DNA of 64,000 nt from NCBI GenBank assembly GCA_024305405.1, contig JAKNDB010000110.1:1488001-1552000 (forward strand), written 5' to 3'. This DNA is from Dirofilaria immitis (Eukaryota; Nematoda; Chromadorea; Rhabditida; Onchocercidae). The notes beneath the pieces are model-generated. The model had not been told where the DNA came from. It saw nothing but the letters and a program-made list of their open reading frames with translations, and made no database searches. Both the position numbers and the translations under genes were made by a program. Shown in pieces: positions 11,925 to 25,275 of this stretch. Numbering within the stretch: the stretch's first letter is position 1; each line of letters starts with the position of its first letter.

Positions 11925-13398
11925 ATGTCATTCGTTTTAATTCATTTAAAAGAACACCTAATCATTTTCTTATTAATTTGATAATTTCTAACTTGAACAT
12001 AACAGGTCTCGTAGTGAATTTTACGGCAAGAAGAAAACCAAATTAAATAATTTCTACTTTGAAAGATCTTCGACATTCCCTCCCGTGACATCATTTCATT
12101 TTTATAACAAAAGTAGAGTAACGATTGTTCAAGTGTCACAATAATGTTTATCAGTTCGTGTTTGATTTTGGTTAATATCCGGATATACCACTGAACGTCA
12201 CTGATTCCTTCATACTGTACAGGAATATACCATTGGGATCGATAATCGAATGAATATTTATGTTTCCATTCATGAACTTCGCATTAAAAGCTTCTCATTC
12301 ATTGTTCTCATTTTTTTGTGATTCTCATTTCTCATTCACAAAGCGTTCAAACGCAGTTATCTTATCTTTGAATTTGAATCTCTGTACATAAATATTTTTC
12401 AGTCATTCATTCTCATACAGATCCCATCAAAAGATTTCGAAGTCAAAATAAATAAATTCAAATTAGTTGTACTTAGGAGGGAATGACAGTATGTACAAAT
12501 AGCAAAAGAAATCAATTGTAACTATTTTTTGCCTTCGATTTTTCAACATTTCTCAAGAAATTTTTCAACATGACTTTTTAAATTGGCTATCCTTTCTACA
12601 AACAAATTAGATAATAATTTGTTTGTTAAAAATTGATAAAAATTTCATACCTCGACATTCATAAATATTTTATCATTAATAATAGTTATTATTGGTTGTA
12701 CATTATTGGTTGTACTTTTTCTGCTTTCTTATCAGAGTAATTTTTCCGCCTTTCTAATATAAGAACTTCTAAGCCGTCATATTTATACACTGTGATAGTT
12801 GTGCGGCTACTTAACTTTAAATAACTCTGCAGATCATTTTTTGAAAATCAATATGTCGATATATTTAGGCGAGACAGTAATGTGCGTTTAACGATTATTA
12901 TACGTTTTCTCTCAGAAATCGAAATCATCGATGTTCTGTAACAATACAGATCATTTCAAGTGCTATTTTTATTGTGAAATTCTCAAATTTAAGGACCTTT
13001 TGCTGATTTTAGCAATAGACTACTTGTTGGATTTTCAAGGAAAATAATTCATGAAAGCATAAAATAAGCAAAGAATAGAAACATAAAAGCATTATGAATT
13101 TGACGTAGTAAAGCATTTATTTCAGTCCGACTATCGTGACATCATGCATCTTCTAGAATTATTTTGTTTTATTTAGAAAAACTCATTCATTTAGCGGTTC
13201 ATTTTATTTCGTCACCATTTATTTCGTTTAAATGTTTAAAAAATTATTATCGTAGAAATTTTCCTGTAAAATCCGAATTTTATGGAGTTGATGAATCAGA
13301 ATCAAGTACTAAATAGTATTTATTAACTGCTTTTTTAAATCAGTTGCTATAGAACTCGTAAATTAATCAAGTCATACTTGGGATTAAAGAGAAATCCT

Positions 13399-13406
<8 letters not shown>

Positions 13407-13430
<24 letters not shown>
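13407..13430 (+). repeat. Poly-A homopolymer of 24 A
   Basis: Uninterrupted A24 in non-coding DNA. No upstream coding sequence or target-site duplication was seen that would mark it as a retrocopy tail. The true length is uncertain because homopolymers appear mis-called elsewhere in the window. Confidence 0.9.
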
Positions 13431-16400
13431 CAAGTTAATGTACCAGATCTTATGGAAAGTTAAAAATCAATCTAGAATTTTGTTAAAATAGCATTAAAAA
13501 AATCTATCGAACAACTCGTTCGCTATAAAACGTTAATTTTACATGGATTTCTTTAATTTTTTATGCTCTGTTCAGTTTAGTAAAGGACAAATAGAGCAAT
13601 TTTTTGTACTCCTGTATTTTCGTCATATTGTGTTGTTACAAGAATTAAAATTATTCTCGTAATTATCTGCATATAAAATCATGGACAAGCTTATCATTAA
13701 ATCAAAAAAAAAAAAGAATCTTAGCATCAGATATGCTTTATATCATATTATATTACATATTTTATATGAAATAACGAATCACACTATTATTATCGTACGA
13801 TATATTTATAATACGATATTTCATATGATATCTATTTATCAAGTTTTATTTGTATTGCTAAAAGATATCAATTCTTTTATTTATAAACAAATAGAATTTC
13901 ATGAATGAATCATAGCTTTTATACGAGTGTACCTTTCTATAAATAGATCAAAGAGAATTTTCGACTTTTTTTTTTCGGAAGGGAATGATGAGAGAAAAGA
14001 GATGGGGATGATAGTGGAGTAGCAGAGAAAAAAAAGAAATGAAGAAAAAGAAAAAACGGGTAAATTTGATTTTAGAAAATGATAAGAGTGTGACATTTTG
14101 TTGACTAATTATTTTGTTCAGTTTGATTTCTTCAAATTTTGCGTGATTTAATTTATGAGAAACGGAAGATAGTGATAATTTTTGGTTGAAAAATCGAGAT
14201 TCTTTTAGGAAAAGAGAATGTTTTTATGGGTCTTCGTTACCAGGACATTTCTCGCTTCAAAATGAAAAAATCAAGAAAAAACGCTGTTATAATTACAAAG
14301 AATAATTTTCAGGCGAATGTACATAGTGTGCTAAGAATTATGAGAAATCATTAATCAACTGGTCTATCATCCTCCAACTGCATTATACTTCGGGAATATC
14401 TTCCCGGTAAATTGTGAGGACACTTTTTTCTGTTGAATGAAAAATATGGCAGGGTTTAGTTCAAATTTCGAACTCACTCATTGATTATCACTTCAACAAA
14501 AATATTTTGTAAAAAGACACTGTTAGGACAAGAATAAGAATCGAACAATTTTTAATGAATTTAATATAAACAGAAGGTGATGTATCTCTCCATAGATCAT
14601 AGAATAGAAAAAAACATTCCAACATAACACATTGATTTTCAAATTTCCGACTTATTTTTATTGCTTAATAAAAAATATTCGCTAATATTTTTGCTTGTTA
14701 TTTGACACAGACACGTTTTTACCATCAACCATTATATTACAGTATAATATGCATGAAAAAAGGCAGGAATAAGTTTAATATATTCAGCAGAATATTGTTG
14801 CAAATCATTTTTCAGAAATTGAAATAAATTAAACTTTGCCTAAATTTTAACTTGCAGTCATCAATTTTGGTCCATTTTTTGCTCCTTTTTCATTCATTTA
14901 TCAGTTTAAATAGAATTTTGCTGTAAAGAGGTTATTTGTTGAGGAAAAATTAATTCTCATTATCGTTTTGCTATTCATCATTGCTTTTTATTTATTTTTT
15001 TTTAACATCACTTTCGATTACATAGAGTAACTTCAAATCAAAATTTTTCGTTGTCATTCAAATGATATATTTGATAACAGCCGCAATCATACTTATTTAT
15101 TTCGTGTCATTTCTTTATTCGTTACGAAAACGGAAGTGCAATTTTTAACACTTTACAAATATTTCTTTTTTTATGATAATCTCCCGTTATTCGTAATTAA
15201 AATCTCGGCAGTTAAATGTGCTATCAGTTAATAATGTTATCATTTTTTCTTCTCTCTCTCTAAAAATTATTTCATTCACGCCCACCCACTTTTTGGTCTT
15301 TCTATGCTTCACATGACTTTTTATTCATATAATAATAACCTCGTTTTTCATTCTTGACTGAAATTCATTATATAAGAAAAGAAATTTACATTTTCTGGCC
15401 AAAAACAGGAATGTAAAAGCATGACCTGAAATAAGCTAGATACATATGCTGAATAAAATTAAATTAATGCATTGAGTGATCACCCATATTGATTGTTCTG
15501 TTTTCAGAAAGAGCATCCAAAAATATCGCTATAAAACGACATTTTCGTTTCCTGAATGCTGAACTTATCTAGTGCATCTTCTGGCTTTTTCTACTTTTAG
15601 TTTTCGAACTTATACAAAAGTCCGATTAGCCTATCCGGAATATCATTGAAATCGTTTTTTCTTTCGCAAGGTTTTCTATTGATAGAAGTTTATAAAACGT
15701 TAATTTTTCCTACTATTAAAAGAATCGATCGATAAACTTTTGTCTTGTTTCAATGTTGCAAATTAGAAATTAGAGAATTTGATACAGAATTAATTAAAAA
15801 TCAGAGACAGTTGTGGATTGCTTACTAGAAGATCTATTTGAAATAATATTGTTCGAAAAAGAGAAAATGAGGATAATTTATAAAAATTATGCATAGTTTT
15901 TTTGTAAAATTATATCAAATAATTCGATGAACCAAAAAGAAAATGACAAGGGCTCTGTTACTGGTAATTGATTTTATTTAATGATAATGTCAATTTGACT
16001 TAATTCAATCAATTTGTTCAATTATTTCAAAAAACTGAATTGAATTCATTTCATTCATACAGAACTGAAATCAGCTCTCGATCAGTATAACAGTAATTAG
16101 CAGAGTTGATCACAAAGTATAACTCTAATAATTATAAGAAAAGCAATGGTACTTTCAATCCATTTTTCTTTTCTTATCAAATTAACGATAAATTCAAGTA
16201 GAAATGAAATTGAAGTAGATTTTAGGCCCACCCAAGCGCATTCCTTAGACCGTACTTGAAATTTTTTGATTTTTTGATTTCAAATTAAAGGAATTGAGTG
16301 AAATGAAATAATTATATGCAAATAATAATTTTTCTTTCTGCGATCAAAAAATTAACTTTATTAAGGGAAAATTAATGATAGACGAAAATCGATATAATGC

Positions 16401-19400
16401 ACTTAAAACATACTAAACTTTTAAATATAACTCCATTTTGGATCTGCTGTTCATTTCAAAAAAATTCCAGAGTCGCATTTTTTGCTTATTATTTATTTTT
16501 TTGAGCCAGCAGTTTTTTTTAATTTTCTTTTTGACAGGCATCGATTTCTTCAGTCATTATTAAATTTCTAAGTGAAAATTTCGAAATCTGGAAAGATTGG
16601 AAATCAAAAAAATCGCTTAATTTATATTATCCAAGTTTTCGTCTTCTTTCTATGGTAATCGTTTTATATGATGGAAAAATTCTAGGTTTGGAAACTCTCT
16701 CATGCAAAGCAAAAAATTTTCTTGTCTAGAAAAAGTTTAATTTTGAAAGCTATTAACATTTTAATGTTACAAATTTCGAAGCTTAAAAAATTGTTAGAAC
16801 GGTAATTTAATGATTAATTATTCACGGTATATTAAACATGGACAAAATTATTAATTAGTTATCTAAGAACATCAAAAGAAACAATGCCTAAAAATAAGAA
16901 TTAGAAAAGTTCTTGATATTTTGTTTGAATATTTCATGAATTTCGGATAGAACGAAATTTCCGTTATACGAAAAATCCTAAACTTTTGCAGATCCTTGTT
17001 CGAATTATCTGATATTATAAATGTATCGGTTGATCGAATAAAATGACAAAATTGCTATGAAAAAATAATAATCGACTGAATATTGATGATATGTTCATGC
17101 ATCTCTTGTAATTCCAAATACAATCTATGCATGCACAAATATTTTTATTGTTATGTTCAGCTTATTATTATAGAAGAGTTGATCCATGTATTACCTAGGC
17201 AAGCAAGTTTTATGAATGTTAAAGTCATTGTTCAATCAGCGGTTTAAATAAACAAACAAATAAACAACTATTGGTTTCTTCTTTTTTTTTGGTGAGTTAT
17301 TCGCGTTCAAACAATTGCTATTTCTTAATACAAACAATTTTTTTTTACTTTAATCGACTCATTCTATTTTTGAAGTATGCATCGAAAGTACATATACATA
17401 CAGGTGCCTCAAGTATTCATATACTTGAAATACCTTTTCAAGTGTCTATTCTTGAAAGCTTGAGCCAATTCATTCATTAAGTATTTCCATCTTCACCTAA
17501 CATTTTTTCCTTTGAAATCATTTTTATTTCATTAAATAAATATTATTGAAAATGCAGAAATTCTAGTACGCCATCAGAAATCAATCTTTTTAGCTGAATA
17601 TAATGGTAACTAAATAACTGAATAAAATTTTTAAATCTTTTCTTTATTGTTGTTTTTCAAAGAATTTGCTCGGATTTTTCGACTTTAATGAGCGATTTTG
17701 ATGAGTGTATTAAATTGAAAAAATATAATCATTTCATCCTTCTTCACCGATTTCTATCTATTTATAACATGCATTTATTTTCTGTTATTGAGAGTTTCAA
17801 TCGCTTTTAATTTCTTAACTAGGAATAAATATTTGAATTTGGAAAGTTTTAACATGCAATGTTAAAATTAAATTTTAGATGTTTTTGCTTCAGACATTCT
17901 TTTTTTGGTGAAAAAATGAAATATGACTACAGACTAAAATGACATACGATATTCCCGACAACTATAACATATGGGAGATCAAATAAACATTTGCTTCTGC
18001 AGTGTCAAAATTTTGGATTATTCTGACTTCCGATTTCTAATTTATTAGAATATGTATATATATGAAACATTAAATTTTACGAGCAATACGGCGTCGAAAA
18101 AAGTGTGAAATGCACTATCTAAATTTTCTTCAGATTTTTCAGTAATAAAATTTAATTCAAACAAGACCGCCATATCAAGCTACTTCACTCGTTTAAATTA
18201 ATTTGAAAGAACTAAAATTAGCAAAAACTTACTTCTACTTGATATAGAATTTTAAAATTAACTTTCTTTTCAAATTTAATATCATTAAGAGTCGTTATTT
18301 TCCAGTTTCTCGAGGTAATTCATTATCGGTTAATCGAAAATACTATATAGTATCTCGATTTGAATTAGGATAATGATCACTTCATCATATCCGTTATGTT
18401 CATTAAGAAATACATTCTGTGAAATTTAAAACACTAATAAAATACGCAGTTCATTTCCGGTGAATTGTTATACGTCATTGCTACCTTTATTTCTCGTTTT
18501 CTTCTGCCAATCTTTTATTGTTTGTCTTTCATTCTCTTATCTTTCTAATATTGCAATATTATTTATTCTATTCATTGCTCGGTTTTGATTTTTGGCAATG
18601 TTTAATTCATCATTTTGCATACTTAAAAAATGAAAACGACTGTTAAATTTTCTAATTAAATTCATATACAACTCCGATATGCTTCAGTGAATTTGCAATA
18701 TTCATTTGCATAAAAATAGAAAATAATAAAATGGGCGAAATTGAAAGGAAAAGGAGGAGAGGAAGAAACACGCAATACCTGCTTAACAATACTGGCTTAT
18801 GATACTTTTCCATCAAGAAAGGAGAGAAAATACTAGAAAAAAGAAAGTGAAATTTTGGAAGTAGCAGAAACAAATTCTGAAAAATGGAATCACTCGTCGT
18901 CTAACGACGAATTTGAAAATACGAGAAGGCGGGGATTCATCCTATCCTACATGGAAAACCTTTTACTTTTCTAATTTTCCTTGCTCTTTCCTTTCCTTTC
19001 TCTTGATTTTTTCTTCCGCTCAATATAGCCTATAAAAGATTTGTGGAAATTAGGATTCTCAAACAATTGGATCAGACATTTTTGCTTATAGTAGCAGATA
19101 GATTAATGGCATATAATTAAGTTTGATGAAATATTTCGTTAGATAATTTATAACTTCTAATGAAATAATACTTATGGATTAAATACAAATATTGTTTATT
19201 CAAATTTTTCATCAAAAAAGAAGCAGAAACAAAATATGCATAGGACATTTGAAGAGCCATTTCTCTTGAAATTCCAAGATAAGCATACTTTAGATCATTA
19301 AATTATAAAAGAAAAAAATCAATTCTTATTTTCGATTGCATGATTTTTTCAAATTAATTATCAAAATTTTTGAAAGGTATTGTCTAACTTTGTTTACTTT

Positions 19401-20398
19401 GCTTTCGAACAAATCGTTTTTGCAGTATCTATGCACATTTCAACTTTTTGTCTTCACATTTTTTACGACATTGAACAAACGATACCTTAAATTTTCTATT
19501 CATTCTTTTTCTGATCATCTGATGATTGATTGATAAATTGATTTCGTCATTTCGGGTTTTGCAAACTAATGAGATACTGTTAATGATTATTAATCGAATC
19601 GAGAATTAGTTACTATCATAATTTCTCTTCTTTTTTTCCAGGATAGAAGAAACAATTACTAGCATATTTTTTTCTTCACTTTTTTTAAATTGAAATCTTA
19701 TATTGCATGTAAGAAATATCATGCATTAGTTGTTTGCATCATTCTCTTTCAATTACTCATATTACTGTATATTAGAAGACCTTGACATTCATCCTATAAT
19801 GATATATGCAGTTATCGTCGTTTGCAAATATTTAAGATCTTAATCGTTTAAATTTGCAATTAGTTATCTCGAAACCTCGATTCTTTTATCTAGAACATTG
19901 GAGCAATTTTCATGAAATTTTAATATTAAAGACATTTCATGTATGATTCAATATTCTCAACAATAATAGCAAATGAATCAATATCGCAAGAAAAAAGTTT
20001 TTATGTAAAGTTGTTTTGTTATGTTTGCTGCTTGCTTAACTCATCAAGTATCCTTTCAAAGAAATGATTCTATTCCAATCATTATGATTCCACATTTACT
20101 TCATTTTTTCCTTACATTTTTGAAATTTTCAAAATCTGATATATTGTTTTATCAGTAATTTCCATTATCACAATTGAAACCATTGCTCAAATGTTTAAAT
20201 GAAAAATTTTAATTCAAATCATTCAGTTATTGTTATATCCTTTGGTGACTTAAATGTACATTCTAATCATTGCTAAAATGTAGCGCAAATATGTGCGGCA
20301 TATGCAAAAAAAAACAAAGATTTCTCATGATAATTTCATGCTTTTTATTTGAAGCGGAAAATTGTTAAATTAAGCCAAACATCTGGCATCTAATAATA

Positions 20399-21845
20399 AT
20401 GTGTGGTGTAAAGAAAGCGATAAACAATAATGGGAAGAATTGGTATAGTGGTCAATTAAATAACATTAATGGTGATTATCGCCTGTCTCAAGTATCCAGT
20501 TCTACTACTATAACTGTTTCATCTAGTTGCGGTACATTTAAATATAGGTTAGTTTTTTGTTCTTTTGATAGACTGGATTTATTCTAAATTTAGGATTATT
20601 TTTGCAATATAAGAGATGATCATTTAAATCTATTTCTAGAAAAATTTGAAACTTTTTTTCAATTATAGCAATTGCATAGCATCATGTATCGGAAGCGGAT
20701 CATTTGGCTTCGTTTACCGAGGTGTAGAAAGTGGCACCGGTAAACCGGTAGCGATCAAAAAATGTCTAAAGCAAGCGTGAAACCCGATGAAGTAAACGTA
20801 ATGAAAGCAGTTAGAAGTGATTATTTGGTCGGTCTCACTGATGCTTGCATGAAAAGCGAGGACGATAGTATGTATATTATCATGGAATTATGCGATATTG
20901 ATCTGGATTGTCATCTTAAGTACCACACTGTTGACGGCACATTGTCGCCTCATAATCTAAGGTAAAATTCAGCGCTTTTCATAAATTTTGAAATAATTTA
21001 TTTCGATAATTGAGTCAAATAATTTGTCAAGAGCGAGGATTTATTTAACAATTCTTACCTCTAACACATTTCATGCAGTTTTAGGCGGCTAATAGATAAT
21101 GTCGTTCGAGGATACAATGCACTTTACGACTGTTGTATCGTACATCGTGATATTAAACCTCAAAATATTTTGATCATATACAGAGAAGAAAACCTTATTG
21201 AAATAGCAAAAATTTCCGATTTCGGTATATCCCGAATTCTTAATGAAGAAGAACAAGAATCAATGTCAAATGTTGCTGGTACATTGTATTATATGGCTCC
21301 TGAAGTAGGCGCAAATATCTTGCGGACACATGAGTATGGCCATAAAGTTGACATATGGAGTCTTGGATGTGTCTTTTATCAATGTATCATGGGAAAGGTA
21401 CTAACATTAATTCACATGCCAGTAATTGACCAGATCAGTCTTTTTTCCGTTATTGAAAAATTTTCAAAATTTAGTATTTGTAAATGAACGAAAATTTGCA
21501 CAAACATCGAAAGCATTTATTTTCAAACTATTATTTCTAAACTGTTTTTGACAGGTTCCATTTGATGAACGAGAATTATGCCGAATGTTTCTCTTCGTAG
21601 CTTGCGATAATTATGATGCTTATGATAAACCGGAATTATCTTTCGGTATCGATGAAAATATTACTGGAATGGTAAGTTCTCAGCTGGAAATTGATAGTAC
21701 CAAGCGAATAACCTCGCACCAGTTGTACAATGAAATATGCAAATGGAATGGAAGCAGGCGATATAGCGACGATAGTTCATATCTGGATGATAGTTTAAGC
21801 TACCAAAGTAATTATAGTATGACAGAATTGGATGAAATCAGTTAA
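20399..21845 (+). CDS. Serine/threonine protein kinase, distantly ULK/IKK-like, four exons
   Basis: Exons 20399-20547, 20669-20961, 21085-21397 and 21555-21845 join in phase to give about 348 residues. The N-terminal 50 residues are Ser/Asn-rich. The kinase domain then carries the glycine loop IGSGSFGFV (about 57-65), the VAIK lysine (about 80), the catalytic loop HRDIKPQN (about 168-175), DFG (193-195) and MAPE (218-221), so it should be an active kinase. A short acidic and Ser/Tyr-rich tail follows. The frame needs one extra A in the run at 20757-20762; without it exon 2 ends at TGA just after the catalytic lysine. The family is unclear: the HRDIKPQN loop and VPFDERELCRMFLFVA region recall ULK- or IKK-related kinases, and it may be a nematode-specific branch. 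Start chosen as the first ATG of the exon; an upstream exon cannot be excluded. Confidence 0.85.
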
Positions 21846-22539
21846 ATTTGCATTAGTTGCATAATGTTAGATCGCAGATAAATTTTCATTTGATATGTAC
21901 GTATCATTGATATAAAAAGTGTTTTTTTTCTTTGTAAGAAATATCGTTTTGATCTTACTCGTACTGTATCCTGAAGTTCTCTAATATTGCGTTTCATCAT
22001 ACTAGTTTCTCCTATTTCACTTGCATTTTAACTGATTTATAGAAAAATCATATAACACATAATTCACTATTTCTCTATCATTCGAACCTATGATATGTAT
22101 ATATTTCTCATCAATATTCGTTTTTAAATAATCCTATTTTTCTTTCAGTCACAATAGCAATAAACATGTAAGTGTATCTTCGAAATCTGAATTCTTAACG
22201 AAATTCGTAAAATTTGTAAATTTTCGCTCATGCTCGTCTGTTTAGTTACAACGACAGCGAAGTCCATTCTTTTGAATTAATCAAAGTTCTCTTAAATATT
22301 TTTGCGTGAACTGAAGTTAATAAATTCTATAGCGTGACCCTGACTGGAAGTTGCAAACAAATGTTGTGAAACAAAAATCTGGTTGCTTTGTCTGTTCATA
22401 ACAATGGAAATTTGTAATGATCTGTACATATTATAATGTTAAATATTTTTTAAAAACCAATAAAATTTAAAAAACTTAAAGACTGAAATGAATTTGGAAA
22501 GTACACATATCAAAAAAAAAAATCACAAGGTACCACAAT

Positions 22540-22654
22540 ATGATGGAAGAAGAGTACGAATATAATATTACAACTTCGTCTCATGCAACGACCTTTTCTA
22601 ATTTAAGGAATGATTTGAGCGTCAATTTTGCCACTGCATATTTTTCAGATAATG
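22540..22654 (+). other. Possible first coding exon, unassigned
   Basis: An ATG followed by an acidic start (MMEEEYEYNITTSS) stays open for 38 codons up to a good donor (AATG|GTAGGTTT). Composition is more coding-like than the flanks and there is one N-glycosylation-type NIT. No downstream partner exon was found within the next 1.7 kb, so this could be chance. Confidence 0.25.
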
Positions 22655-24385
22655 GTAGGTTTACATGAAAATATATAATCAAGTCTAATTCAACATACAT
22701 TATCAAATTTGATGATTTTTCAAGTATTAAGTGTTTAACATAAACTCTTTCGAGGTCAAAGAAAAAAGTAATAGTAAGTGCTAGTCAGGATAATTAATCT
22801 TTCGCTAAATCAGTGATCTGCACTTCCGGTATAAAGCCAATAAATTAAAATTTTCGGTGAGGAAACCATCAATAACCTGCCATAGATAGATAATTGCACT
22901 GGAGTGTAAAAATCTGGTCCATTCAAAATTAAAATTCTACAATATCAATAAAGAGGATATAGGCTGCTGGAAAAAAATCATTTTGTCGATTTTTCATTCA
23001 TCAATCAATCCAATTAATTTTGAAAGTTTGCTTCATATTCGTGCGTGATTATAAAAATTTTACGGAAAGTGCTTTTGTTGGGAAACTGAAAACATTTTAT
23101 AGGTACAAATCAAATACTGTATTTCTAAATAATAATGATTTATCCTTGTAATAGATGCAAATGACTGTCTACAGTTTTAGCAAATCCCATTATAAAAACT
23201 ATTTCATATGTAATATATTCAGCTAAACATGCTTTTTCTCATCCTAAATGAAACTAATCTAAATATCCTAATCAAATGTTCGATCTTATCTCCTCTAATT
23301 ACATTTATCATCTCTTTCTAAAAAAACATTTTTTTCACCCTTTTACATAGTTACCTTAATATTAACAAGTCCTTTGTAATACGCCTTTTACAGGGACCAA
23401 AAATACAACGCTTAGCTAATGAAAGTAAGCTGGGACAATTGATTCACTGGTTCTAATTCTTGGCATTGTCTGCTCGTTTTATTCAATTATTCGTCTCGGC
23501 TTATCGCAGGAATTGCCTTCACAGCTTTTTCTAATAAAGAATAAATATTCATATAACTTTGTCAGGCACACAACTAACTTAGCAATCGAAACTATTCACG
23601 ACACTTTTAATTATGACTAGCCTTTAAGATTTAATTGGCGGTAAATGTCCTGCTCCTGATTTAGCATAACAAAAGAAATTTCAAATATTACAACTAATTA
23701 CAACAGTGGCCTAGTGCTTGATAGTTTTGATGTCTAAGATTAGTTTCATTCACTTCATTTCTATTAAAAAAGCAAATCACTGCGCACAAACATATCGGAA
23801 ATCCTATTAAATTTTTGTGCATTTCAAATTAACATAGAAATTTGGGCGTAATTGAATCGAGGGAAGAATTTAGGCACTATTCAAAAATATAGTTAAAAGA
23901 AAACTTCATTCAGTTGAACAGGCTACCAATAACTCATTCCTAATTAATGATTTAGAGATAACTCATTTAAATTCAACTAATGACATAGGAATGTTAGAGA
24001 AGAAAGAAAATCAATTAGTGAAGGAGAAAATGATAGCTGTTCACTTATGATTAAAAATAGTGAGATAAGATCAATATCGCAGGACAATACAAAAATTTAC
24101 TATTTTTTGTAGTCACTAAATTCGTTTATTGCTCACTGGTATGTACCTGAAATACATATTATGAAAATGAAAGGTGAAAAAAGCTAATTTTTATTTCTTT
24201 TATCAGGAAAGCCAACCGATGGGCGAATAATAAATAATTGATATTCAAAACTTTTTTGCAATAAGCTGAGAAAAAAAACAACGCTGTAAACCCACTGCTA
24301 CATAGAGAAATTCAAAAGCTCGGCTCGTCTATTAATTGAAAAGACTTTTGTAACAAACGATGTCAAATTTAAAAAAAAAACTTAC
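22655..24385. other. AT-rich interval; probably holds the unlocated 3' exon(s) of blos-7
   Basis: No plus-strand gene seen. On the minus strand a short frame ending at about 23415 (CQELEPVNQLSQLTFIS then TAA) resembles in position and character the C-terminal end of BORCS7 proteins. It can take the phase-2 splice from the exon at 24386, but at least one intermediate exon would be missing, so I do not include it in the gene. Confidence 0.3.
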
Positions 24386-25275
24386 TGTATGCCCATCGTA
24401 TTCAACAAAGTATCCAACTTCCGCAAATTCTAAAAATTAGACTCAAAGAGATCGCTTGTTTCTAAGATTACATCTTAAAGCTCCCAAACTTCTTACAATT
24501 GTTAGCTTACTTTGCTTGACTTACATTGAGTTCGTTTTTAGCAATGCTTTATTTGTTGAATAATCTGCCTACTGTTATGAGTATGAAAGAAAAAGAAGGT
24601 AAACCTTCCATAACCTTAGAATATGCAAAATAACAAGCCAAATATAAAATATGGATCTTAGTCGCTGGATAAATCGGGAATTTTTACCTTGGATGACTGC
24701 TCAATTGTTGAATCTAAAGAGGCGAAATTTTTGACAGCCATCCCAAGAAGCTGCAAGAAAATGTTGTAAGCTCCTCCAGAAAAAATTTCAAAACCTTGGA
24801 ACTACATGTATACATATAATGTTAGAAATCTGACACTTGGCTGTGGTGCACAATCATTCCCCTAATCAACCTGTTCAAATCATTCTACGGATTTCAAATA
24901 TATGTTCGGCACAAATATTAATGAGAAGGATATACACAATAGTATACAACTAAGGATTATAAAAGTGTTTACGAAGTTTTTGAAGTCATCAATCTGTCAT
25001 GATCACAATTTCATTAAAATGATGATTTCAATCCTTCCTATTTCATTTTATTCACTGGATTTTATAAATATTCTTGCTTCTAAGCATGCTTGTATGAAAT
25101 GAATTCTGCTTACTTTTTGGATAAGATTTGTATGAATATTAATTTGACAAAATACCTCGTTTGAACGAGATGCAGTTTGTATGTGGGAAACAATCAGACC
25201 ACAATCCTGAATACAATCCTGTATCTTGCCAGGTAAACGAGTGCGACCTTCCAACGGAATATTATTGCTACTCAT
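24386..25275 (-). CDS. blos-7: BLOC-one-related complex (BORC) subunit 7, diaskedin homologue; 3' end incomplete
   Basis: BORC recruits ARL8 to lysosomes and so drives their kinesin-dependent outward movement, and in nematodes also synaptic-vesicle precursor transport. Three phase-matched exons: 25156-25275 (40 codons, phase 0), 24688-24750 (21 codons, phase 0) and 24386-24429 (14 codons plus 2 nt). The joined protein aligns with human BORCS7 without gaps over its core: TASRSNE then LLGMAVKNF against GSRSSELLGQAARNM, and NLRKLDTLL against SLRKMAIIT. Start taken at the Met at 25275, with MSSNN after it; four residues upstream there is only a weak alternative in the same frame. The C-terminal 20-30 residues lie in one or more exons below 24386 that I could not place. 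Upstream on the same strand, 2.7 kb away, is adducin. Confidence 0.85.

Larger units (their letters stand above)
11100..20398. other. Long gene-free AT-rich interval
   Basis: About 9.3 kb in which I find no exon with protein similarity or phase-consistent splicing on either strand. Open frames present (for example 13681-13908 plus, 18652-18873 minus, 19336-19533 plus) are low-complexity and rich in Ile, Phe, Tyr and Lys, as expected from AT-rich non-coding DNA. The interval holds an inverted repeat at 11.64-11.92 kb, a poly-A tract at 13.4 kb and many A/T runs. Confidence 0.6.
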
